This document shows, piece by piece, positions 57,945 through 64,000 of a stretch of DNA of 64,000 nt. Both the position numbers and the translations under genes were made by a program. Every line of letters begins with the position of its first letter. The first letter of the stretch is position 1. The notes under the pieces were generated by a model. The model was given only the letters and a program-made list of their open reading frames with translations, was not told the DNA's origin and did not search any database. Source of the stretch: F1-60-MAGs149 sp037133755 (GTDB taxonomy: Bacteria > Actinomycetota > Thermoleophilia > Gaiellales > F1-60-MAGs149); contig JBAXNN010000011.1 in assembly GCA_037133755.1 (NCBI GenBank), positions 1-64,000 of the forward strand, read 5' to 3'.

Positions 57945-58618
57945 GGCGTCACCTCGGTACCGGCGCCAATGCGCACGCACCGCACACCGCCGGCCAGCGC
58001 AGCGCTGCAGGCCTCCAACTTTGGCAGCATGCCTCCGCTCACGGTCGGTGGTGCGGCTGCAGAGATCGTGGCGAGCACCGAGCCAGCATCATCCAGCACG
58101 CCCGGAACGTCGGACAGGAAGGCCAACTCGTCGGCCTGCAGTGCGATCGCGACCGCCGAGGCAACGTCGTCGGCGTTGACGTTCAGCAGACGTGGCGACG
58201 TTCCGTCACGCCCAATCGGCGCAATCAGGGGAATGCGATCGGCGTTCCAGGCGGCGCGAATCGGATCCGTCATCACCGAGGTGGGCTCGCCCACCAGCCC
58301 GAGTTCCACGCGCCGCACGCAGTCAAGGAGTTCGCCGTTGCGAAACGGCTGCGCCTCACGCCCCAGCTCGCGCACCTCGGTGATCAGCGAGTCCGACACA
58401 TCAGCCAGCGCAACCCGGGCACACGCCAGCGTCGGCAAATCCGTGAAGCGGCGACCGTCGACCCAGCGCGAGACAATGCCGCGCGTCTCCATCAGCGCCG
58501 TGATCTGCGCCCCGCCACCGTGCACGAGCACGAGCGGACGACCATCAGCCGCCGCGAGCGCATCCGGCAGGAGCGCGAGCGCATTGCCCCCCAGTTTCGC
58601 GACCAGGGCACCGCTCAC
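57941..58618 (-). CDS. argB: N-acetylglutamate kinase (short form)
   Basis: 225 residues from GTG. Amino-acid-kinase fold: VAKLGGNAL, VLVHGGGAQI, NVNADDVASAVAIAL and GGMLPKLEAC. It is about 35-70 residues shorter than usual ArgB, closer to LysZ-like kinases, although the arg operon context points to N-acetylglutamate. The N-terminal helix involved in arginine inhibition of hexameric enzymes is absent, so it may be insensitive. GTGA overlap with argJ. Confidence 0.9.
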   Translation of the reverse strand: MSGALVAKLGGNALALLPDALAAADGRPLVLVHGGGAQITALMETRGIVSRWVDGRRFTDLPTLACARVALADVSDSLITEVRELGREAQPFRNGELLDCVRRVELGLVGEPTSVMTDPIRAAWNADRIPLIAPIGRDGTSPRLLNVNADDVASAVAIALQADELAFLSDVPGVLDDAGSVLATISAAAPPTVSGGMLPKLEACSAALAGGVRCVRIGAGTEVTP

Positions 58619-59802
58619 GTCGTGTACTCCGCGTTGAGTTCGACATACAGCTTGGAGAGATCCGAGGCCCAGATATGCGCACTGCCGTCGCTGATGCCGA
58701 GATCGATCCGAATCTCGACCGTCGACTGCGCGGCAGCGGCATCGACAGCGGCCTGATCAACTCCCTCAACGGCGGCGCCGTCTCTGCACAGAACGTGTCC
58801 GCCAATCGAAACGTCAATGCGGTCGGGCTCGATTCGCTCGCCGGCGACACCGAGCGCGGCGATGATGCGACCCCAGTTGGGGTCGCCACCGTTGAGTGCA
58901 CAGCGCACGAGCTGCGCCTCGCCCACGGCGTAGGCGATCGCCTTCGCGGCGCGGTCGCTCTCTGCCCCCACGACCTCCCAGCGCGCGATCCGGTGAGCCC
59001 CCTCGCCATCCCGCACGATCTGCAACGCGAGGTCCTCGCAGACGACACGCATCGCACCGCCGACCTCTGCAAGCCCAGCTGCGTCGAGCGCTCCCTCCAC
59101 CGCACCGCTGGCCAGCAACACCACGGTGTCGGACGTCGACGTGCAGCCATCGACCGTAATGCAATTGAACGTGGCGTCGACGGCATCGCGCAGCAACGCG
59201 TCGGCCTGCGCGGAGGTGAGCGGCGCATCGGTGGTGACGACGGCGATCATCGTGCCCAGGTCGGGACGAATCATGCCCGCGCCCTTCGCGATACCGCCCA
59301 CGCGAAGCTCGCCGAGGGTCGTCGAGACGGCCTGCTGTGCCAGTTTCGGCGCAGCGTCCGTCGTGGTGATCGCGAGCGCGGCATCATCGCCAGCGTCTGG
59401 CGAGAGCGCTGCCAGCGCGGCCCCGATACCCGCCTCCACCTTGTCCATCGGCAGCGGTACACCGATCACGCCCGTCGAGGCAACCAAGACGTCGGCTGCC
59501 GAGCACCCCAGCCCATCGGCGACCAACTCCGCCATCCGCGCGGCATCGCGCATGCCGCGCTCGCCGGTCGCGGCGTTGGCGTTCCCGCTCTGCACAACGA
59601 TGGCGCGCGCCGTCGCATCGGCGATGTGTGTGCGAGAGACGACGACCGGCGGCGCGGCTGTTGCGCTGCGCGTGAAGACTGCGGCGGCGGGCACCACTCG
59701 CTCAGCGGCGATGATCGCCACGTCAGGGCGTCCCGAGGCTTTGATGCCAGCGGTCACGCCCGCGGCGACGAAGCCACGCGGGTAGAGGACTCCTACGGCC
59801 AC
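58615..59802 (-). CDS. argJ: Ornithine acetyltransferase / N-acetylglutamate synthase
   Basis: 395 residues. ArgJ precursor that self-cleaves before a Thr nucleophile. The cleavage segment reads KGAGMIRPDLGTMIAV, so T184 is preceded by Gly instead of the usual Ala. FNCITVDGCTSTSDT and CALNGGDPNWGRI are conserved. It recycles the acetyl group, making the pathway cyclic. GTG start. Confidence 0.94.
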   Translation of the reverse strand: MAVGVLYPRGFVAAGVTAGIKASGRPDVAIIAAERVVPAAAVFTRSATAAPPVVVSRTHIADATARAIVVQSGNANAATGERGMRDAARMAELVADGLGCSAADVLVASTGVIGVPLPMDKVEAGIGAALAALSPDAGDDAALAITTTDAAPKLAQQAVSTTLGELRVGGIAKGAGMIRPDLGTMIAVVTTDAPLTSAQADALLRDAVDATFNCITVDGCTSTSDTVVLLASGAVEGALDAAGLAEVGGAMRVVCEDLALQIVRDGEGAHRIARWEVVGAESDRAAKAIAYAVGEAQLVRCALNGGDPNWGRIIAALGVAGERIEPDRIDVSIGGHVLCRDGAAVEGVDQAAVDAAAAQSTVEIRIDLGISDGSAHIWASDLSKLYVELNAEYTT

Positions 59803-60749
59803 AGGCCCCGCACCGTCAGCCCGGCGCTCTCATCCACGCCGAGCATGATGTTGGCGTTCTGCACGGCCTGTCCGGCGGCACCCTTCACCAGATTGTCGAG
59901 TGCCGAGGTGATCAGCACCGTGCCCGTGCGATCGTCGACCCAGCCGTTGATCCAGCAGACGTTCGAGCCGGCGAGTTTCTGCGGCGCGGGCATGCCGCCG
60001 AGCCGCACAAAGGGCTCGTCGCCGTACCGATCGCGGTACAGGTCGTCGAGATCAGACTGATCAAGCTCGCTCACGAGACGCACGTGCGCCGTCACGAGGA
60101 GGCCGCGGCTGGACGGCAGCAGATGCGGCACGAAGGTCGCCTGCCGCGGTGCGCCTGCCAGCGCTCCGAGTTCCTGCTCGATCTCACTGAGGTGGCGATG
60201 GCCGGTCACCGAGTACGGCGTGACGCCGTTGTAGATCTCGGGCAGATGCGTCTTGTCGGTTGGGGTTCGCCCCGCCCCCGTCACGCCAGACTTGCCGTCC
60301 AGATGCACAGGTCCATCGATCAGCCCAGCGGCTGCGAGCGGGGCGACACCCAAAATCGCTGCGGTCGCGTAACACCCGGGGTTCGCCACCGCGCGCGCCA
60401 CCCGCACGCTCTCGCGATGGAACTCCGGTAGACCGTACGTCCAGCCGTCGACGCGAAAATCCGAGCCGAGATCGACGACCTGCGTGCCCAGTTCGAGCAA
60501 GCGCTCGCCGAGCTCGCGTGACTCGCCGTGTGGCAACGCCAGGAACACGACGTCACAGTCTTTGAGTCCTTCGGCATCAATGTCATCGAAGCCGTCGCTG
60601 CGGGCCTGAAGCACGGCTGGCCGGATGGTTGGATGCGCTTCGAGAATGCGGATCAGCTCCTGGCCGGCGTAGCCGGAGGCACCCACGACCCCCGCGGCGA
60701 GCGGCCGCGTATCAGGCTCGTTCGGGGTCGGTGCTGTGGAGTACTGCAT
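59793..60749 (-). CDS. argC: N-acetyl-gamma-glutamyl-phosphate reductase
   Basis: 318 residues from ATG 60749. NADP-binding GVVGASGYAGQELIRIL, catalytic Cys in VANPGCYATAAILG, HRHLSEIEQEL and PFVRLGGMPAP. First gene of the arg operon; overlaps argJ by 10 bp. No argF, argG, argH or argR is in the window after argD. Confidence 0.95.
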   Translation of the reverse strand: MQYSTAPTPNEPDTRPLAAGVVGASGYAGQELIRILEAHPTIRPAVLQARSDGFDDIDAEGLKDCDVVFLALPHGESRELGERLLELGTQVVDLGSDFRVDGWTYGLPEFHRESVRVARAVANPGCYATAAILGVAPLAAAGLIDGPVHLDGKSGVTGAGRTPTDKTHLPEIYNGVTPYSVTGHRHLSEIEQELGALAGAPRQATFVPHLLPSSRGLLVTAHVRLVSELDQSDLDDLYRDRYGDEPFVRLGGMPAPQKLAGSNVCWINGWVDDRTGTVLITSALDNLVKGAAGQAVQNANIMLGVDESAGLTVRGLWP

Positions 60750-60795
60750 GCGTCTGGAGTCTCGCACAGGCCCGGCAGCAGCCAGGCCAGCGCCC

Positions 60796-61809
60796 CTAGC
60801 GGCGGCGCTTGCCGCGGTTGGTCTGGTTCATGTGCATGCGCTGAAGCACCTCGAACTCGTCGAGCGAGCGGCCCGAACCAACGGCCACACACGTCAACGG
60901 CGACTCCGCGATCTGCACCGGCATCTGCGTCTCGGCCCGCACGCGCTCGTCGATACGCGTCAGCAACGCACCGCCACCAGCCAGAACAATGCCCTTGTCC
61001 ATGATGTCGGCGGCGAGCTCTGGCGGCGTCTGATCAAGGGTCGACTTGATGGCGCCGACGATCTCGAGCAGCGGCTCTTCGAGCGCGCTCCGTACCTCAG
61101 CGGCTGTCAGCAGGACGGTCTTCGGCAGACCGGTCACGAGGTCACGGCCGCGAACCTCGCAGGACGCCTCCTCATCGGCGCGCGGATAGGCGCTGCCAAT
61201 CTCGATCTTTACCTGCTCTGCCGTCTGCGTACCGACGAGCAGTTTGTGGGCACGCTGCACGTACTTAACGATCGCCTCGTCGAGTTCGTCGCCACCCACG
61301 CGGATCGACTGCGCCACGACGATGCCACCGAGCGAGATGACGGCGACCTCTGTCGTGCCACCTCCGATGTCAACGATCATGTTGCCGCTCGGCTCAGAGA
61401 CAGGCAGACCAGCGCCGATCGCGGCGGCCATCGGCTCCTCGATGAGGTACGCAACGCGGGCACCGGCGGACAGAGCCGCCTCCTCCACCGCACGCTTCTC
61501 CACGCCAGTCACGCCCGAAGGGACGCAAACCACTACGCGGGGGTGCGCCCAACGATTTTGGTGCACCTTCTGGATGAAGTGGCGGAGCATCTCCTCCGTC
61601 ACCTCAAAGTCTGCGATGACGCCGTCCTTGAGGGGGCGGATGGCGGTAATCGATGCGGGTGTGCGACCGAGCATGCGCTTTGCCTCGATGCCAACGGCCA
61701 GCACGGTGCGTGTCATCTGGTCGAGCGCGACCACTGAGGGTTCGGACAGCACGATGCCGCGCCCGCGCACGTAGACGAGCGTATTCGCCGTGCCAAGGTC
61801 GACAGCCAT
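60796..61809 (-). CDS. mreB: Rod-shape determining protein MreB
   Basis: 337 residues as drawn. Actin-fold ATPase that guides lateral wall synthesis: phosphate 1 VDLGTANTLVYV, phosphate 2 IVDIGGGTTEVAV, adenosine motif GIVLAGGGALL. An in-frame extension upstream encodes RNWTFGFGSRD, which is what MreB usually has before DLGTAN, so the true start may be further up. An AUC codon at 61851 has GGGAG (61862-61858) 6 nt upstream, while ATG 61809 has no SD. mreC/mreD do not follow; argC does. Confidence 0.93.
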   Translation of the reverse strand: MAVDLGTANTLVYVRGRGIVLSEPSVVALDQMTRTVLAVGIEAKRMLGRTPASITAIRPLKDGVIADFEVTEEMLRHFIQKVHQNRWAHPRVVVCVPSGVTGVEKRAVEEAALSAGARVAYLIEEPMAAAIGAGLPVSEPSGNMIVDIGGGTTEVAVISLGGIVVAQSIRVGGDELDEAIVKYVQRAHKLLVGTQTAEQVKIEIGSAYPRADEEASCEVRGRDLVTGLPKTVLLTAAEVRSALEEPLLEIVGAIKSTLDQTPPELAADIMDKGIVLAGGGALLTRIDERVRAETQMPVQIAESPLTCVAVGSGRSLDEFEVLQRMHMNQTNRGKRRR

Positions 61810-61896
61810 ATCGCGGCTGCCAAAGCCGAACGTCCAGTTCCTGATGCCGATTGGGAGCTCCCTTGCGGCTGGTAGTGCCGCTTCAGTCCACGGATT

Positions 61897-62487
61897 CTAC
61901 GCGGAATCGGCATTCCCTCCCGCGCGGACGAGGCTGATGCCCTCCCCCGCGAGAAGTTCGCCCAGCAGCGCAACGGGAAGGCCAACGACGTTGGCGTAGT
62001 CGCCAACGATCGACTGCACGAGCGCGGCTCCGGTCTCCTGAATGGCGTAGCCACCCGCACGACCCCGCCATTCGCCGCGGTCCACGTACGCATCGAGCTC
62101 GTCCTCGTCGAGCGCCACAAGGCGCACGCGTGTTTCCGCGACCGCGAGCTGCTCGCGCTCGCCGATCAGCGCAATGCCGGACAGCACACGGTGCTCGCGG
62201 CCCGCCAAGTGCGCGAGCATCGCGCGGGCTTCGTGCGCGTCCGCAGGTTGCCCCAGCACCTCCCCACCGTCCACGACAACCTCCGTATCAACGCCGAGCA
62301 CGGGGCGGTCGGCAGTCTGCGCGGCGACGGAACGCGCCTTGCCGAGTGCGCGCTCCTGCACGACCTCCTCCGGCGTGCCCGGAATAGGCACCTCGTCGTA
62401 GTCGGGCGCCGCCACCCGAAACGGGACGCCTAGGGCCGTCAGAATCGCGCGTCGCTGCGGCGAAGTCGATGCGAGGACAAGGTCCAC
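61897..62487 (-). CDS. maf: Maf-family nucleotide pyrophosphatase
   Basis: 196 residues from GTG. Maf signatures: LVLASTSPQRRAILTALGVPF, VLGVDTEVVVDGGEVLGQP and GRAGGYAIQETGAALVQSIVGDYANVVGLP. House-cleaning hydrolase for modified nucleotides, also tied to septum control. It stands 88 bp upstream of mreB, a traditional maf-mreB grouping. Confidence 0.94.
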   Translation of the reverse strand: MDLVLASTSPQRRAILTALGVPFRVAAPDYDEVPIPGTPEEVVQERALGKARSVAAQTADRPVLGVDTEVVVDGGEVLGQPADAHEARAMLAHLAGREHRVLSGIALIGEREQLAVAETRVRLVALDEDELDAYVDRGEWRGRAGGYAIQETGAALVQSIVGDYANVVGLPVALLGELLAGEGISLVRAGGNADSA

Positions 62488-62505
62488 GCGGGGAGTATCC
62501 GCGAT

Positions 62506-63405
62506 CTAGAGCTCGAGGCCGTGCGAGGCGACGTGCGCTGCGAAGCCGACCGGGACGAACCCAAACTCCTGCTCCACACCCGTCAGGCTCGCGGCAACGT
62601 TGTCAAGTTCCAGCAACTCAACCGCCGCGGGCGTCACCGGCGGGTTGGGCAGCACCTGCATGAGCTTCGCCTGCAGCTTCACGATCGGCATTGGGGCATG
62701 GAGCTTGCGGACCTTGGGCTTGCCCATGGCGCGCCCGATGGTGTCGAGAATGTCGTTCAACTCGAGCGCCTCGGTGCCGCCAAGCTCGATGTAGCGCCCA
62801 AGGCGCGCATCGCCGGTCAAGCACTCCTGCGCTGCGCGGCAGACGTCATCGACGTGGATCATCTGGATCTTCGTCTTGCCGTTGCCGGCAACGGGCGCGA
62901 TGGGGCCCTTGACCAGACCCGCCATCGCCTTGATGAACGGCGCGTGCGGGCCGAACTGCACGGACGGCTGGAGGATCGTCCACGGGACGCCTGCGGCCTT
63001 GAGGCCCTCTTCGCCGCGGCGCCGTCCAGCCAGGTACGGACCGGGCTTCGAGCCGCCGTTGTCGATACCGCCGAAGTGGATGATGCGACCGGCGCCTGCA
63101 GCCGTTGCGGCCTCCGCGAGAGCGGTGATGCCGTCGGCGTTGATGTAGTCGTAGCCACCCGGAGGGGCCTTCTTCTCACCCGTGATGGCGGCGCAGGAGA
63201 TGACGGCCGAGACGCCCTCACAGGCCTGCTCGAGCGACGCGCGATCCGAGAGGTCGCCCACGACGAGCTCTGCTCCCGGCGCAACCGTTGCGTCGGCGCG
63301 ACGTGCCATGGCGCGCACGGGCAAACCGGCGCTGGTGAGGCGGCGCGCGAGGCGGCTGCCGATGAAGCCCGTGGCTCCCGTGATGAGGATCGGTCCGTCA
63401 GTCAT
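62506..63405 (-). CDS. NAD(P)-binding SDR-like protein (NDUFA9/NmrA type)
   Basis: 299 residues from ATG 63405. Atypical short-chain reductase: ILITGATGFIGSRLARRL at the N-terminus, VVGDLSDRASLEQACEGV, and no Tyr-x3-Lys catalytic pair at the usual place (YLAGRRRGEEGL instead of Y-x3-K). This fits NDUFA9-like binding proteins rather than active reductases. Starts 4 bp after the ECF sigma gene; an operon is likely but the link is unclear. Confidence 0.82.
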   Translation of the reverse strand: MTDGPILITGATGFIGSRLARRLTSAGLPVRAMARRADATVAPGAELVVGDLSDRASLEQACEGVSAVISCAAITGEKKAPPGGYDYINADGITALAEAATAAGAGRIIHFGGIDNGGSKPGPYLAGRRRGEEGLKAAGVPWTILQPSVQFGPHAPFIKAMAGLVKGPIAPVAGNGKTKIQMIHVDDVCRAAQECLTGDARLGRYIELGGTEALELNDILDTIGRAMGKPKVRKLHAPMPIVKLQAKLMQVLPNPPVTPAAVELLELDNVAASLTGVEQEFGFVPVGFAAHVASHGLEL

Positions 63406-63409
63406 AGCC

Positions 63410-63976
63410 CTACTGTGCCATGTTCGGGCGGGCATCGAGCGCAACAGAGCTGGTTGCGAGGCGACGCATGCCGAGCAGCGCGCGGCTCTTGACCGTGCCG
63501 AGCGGGGTGTTCGTGCGCTCCGCGATCTCCGGATACGTGAGGTCGCCGTAGAAGGCGAGCGCAAGCGTCTCACGCTGAGCCTCAGGAAGTTCCTTGAGGG
63601 CGTCGGTGAAGTCGATGCGATCAACGAGCTCGCTGTCGTGCGCGTCTTCGACGATCTCGCGGCCCTCGTGCTGCGCCAGCGGCGGGCGCACGGCGGCGCG
63701 GCGCGTCCAGTCGACGGCGCGGCGCGCGGTGATGGTGCGCAGCCAGGCGGCAACGGGCGCGACCTTGGGGTCGTAGCGCTCAGCACTGCGCCAGGCGTCG
63801 AGGAAGATCTCCTGCGTCAGCTCGTCGGCGCGATCCATGTCGCCGGTGCGACGGCGCGCATACGCACGGACCACTGCGTGGTAGCGCTTGTACAGCTCTG
63901 AGTACGCGTCCATATCGCCCTTGGCGGTGCGGGAGACGAGCGCTTCATCGGTGTCGGAGGGTCGGACGAGTGCCAT
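63410..63976 (-). CDS. ECF sigma factor (sigma-70 group 4)
   Basis: 188 residues: region 2 (AYSELYKRYHAVVRAYARRRTGDMDRADELTQEIFLDAWRSA in part) and region 4 (LPEAQRETLALAFYGDLTYPEIAERTNTPLGTVKSR). No region 3. GTVKSR and DELTQEIF are standard. No anti-sigma gene follows: the next gene is an NAD(P)-binding protein, so any anti-sigma factor would be upstream, outside the window. The last ~20 residues (ATSSVALDARPNMAQ) extend past region 4. Confidence 0.93.
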   Translation of the reverse strand: MALVRPSDTDEALVSRTAKGDMDAYSELYKRYHAVVRAYARRRTGDMDRADELTQEIFLDAWRSAERYDPKVAPVAAWLRTITARRAVDWTRRAAVRPPLAQHEGREIVEDAHDSELVDRIDFTDALKELPEAQRETLALAFYGDLTYPEIAERTNTPLGTVKSRALLGMRRLATSSVALDARPNMAQ

Positions 63977-64000
63977 GAGGTTTGTGCCTTTCAGCCTGTC

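Overview
This is a G+C-rich, densely packed bacterial chromosome segment with almost no intergenic DNA. I infer an actinobacterium, probably of the Thermoleophilia/deep-branching Actinomycetota type. The reasons are MurT-GatD lipid II amidation genes, a Gram-positive type SOS operator (GAAC-N4-GTTC), an HrcA-DnaJ operon, a VanW/PG-binding wall protein, an actinobacterial-looking TatA N-terminus, and above all many genes whose start codon lies 6-8 nt after a TANNNT hexamer, the signature of leaderless transcription. No phage, integrase, transposase or CRISPR array is visible; this is core chromosome.

Layout. 1-3919: phosphate module, with ppk1 (partial) divergent from phoU, a tRNA-His, then two near-identical PhoB/RegX3-like response regulators flanking one PhoR/SenX3-like histidine kinase. 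3950-17801 (+): a RodZ-like HTH protein, cinA, recA-recX, rny, miaB-miaA, the lysine/DAP genes dapD-dapE-dapF-aminotransferase, then hflX-dut-nudix. 17798-26666 (-): a respiratory and cell-wall block, ctaC-ctaD-ctaE-cytochrome b-like protein, ctaB, an MFS exporter, and murT-gatD. 26866-30681: small membrane proteins, an atypical enolase-superfamily protein, a TatA-like fusion and a disulfide-less flavoprotein reductase. 30678-36112 (-): a VanW protein, a primary-type sigma factor, an SOS-controlled LysM membrane protein (YneA-like) and a dgcN-dgcA D-glutamate pair. 36169-46537: tRNA-Arg, alkA, a degenerate kinase-like membrane protein, ybeY-phoH-yqeY, a large secreted protein of unknown function, and hemW-hrcA-dnaJ-prmA-rsmE. 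46589-54966: a siroheme-synthase-type dehydrogenase, a GSA-aminomutase-like transaminase followed by a strong terminator and a 260-bp cluster of long inverted repeats, then gltX, nfo, gcvT-gcvH and an M23 peptidase. 54968-63976 (-): an mhqO-mhqD-like pair, argC-argJ-argB-argD, mreB, maf, an NAD(P)-binding protein and an ECF sigma factor.

Two themes recur. One is cell envelope: DAP synthesis, MurT-GatD amidation of D-Glu in lipid II, D-glutamate salvage, MreB, LysM, VanW and M23 proteins. The other is aerobic respiration: an oxidase whose subunit I carries the YSHPAVY motif of A2-type haem-copper oxidases, with haem assembly genes.

The strongest candidates for something new are: the tiny LysM membrane protein whose near-leaderless promoter is bracketed by two perfect SOS boxes, one covering its own start codon; the paired long inverted repeats at 48883-49144; a leaderless 16-codon reading frame in front of gcvT; a possible AUC start for mreB; and the TatA-like protein with an amphipathic repeat tail. 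All functional calls rest on reading motifs by eye; no database search was run.
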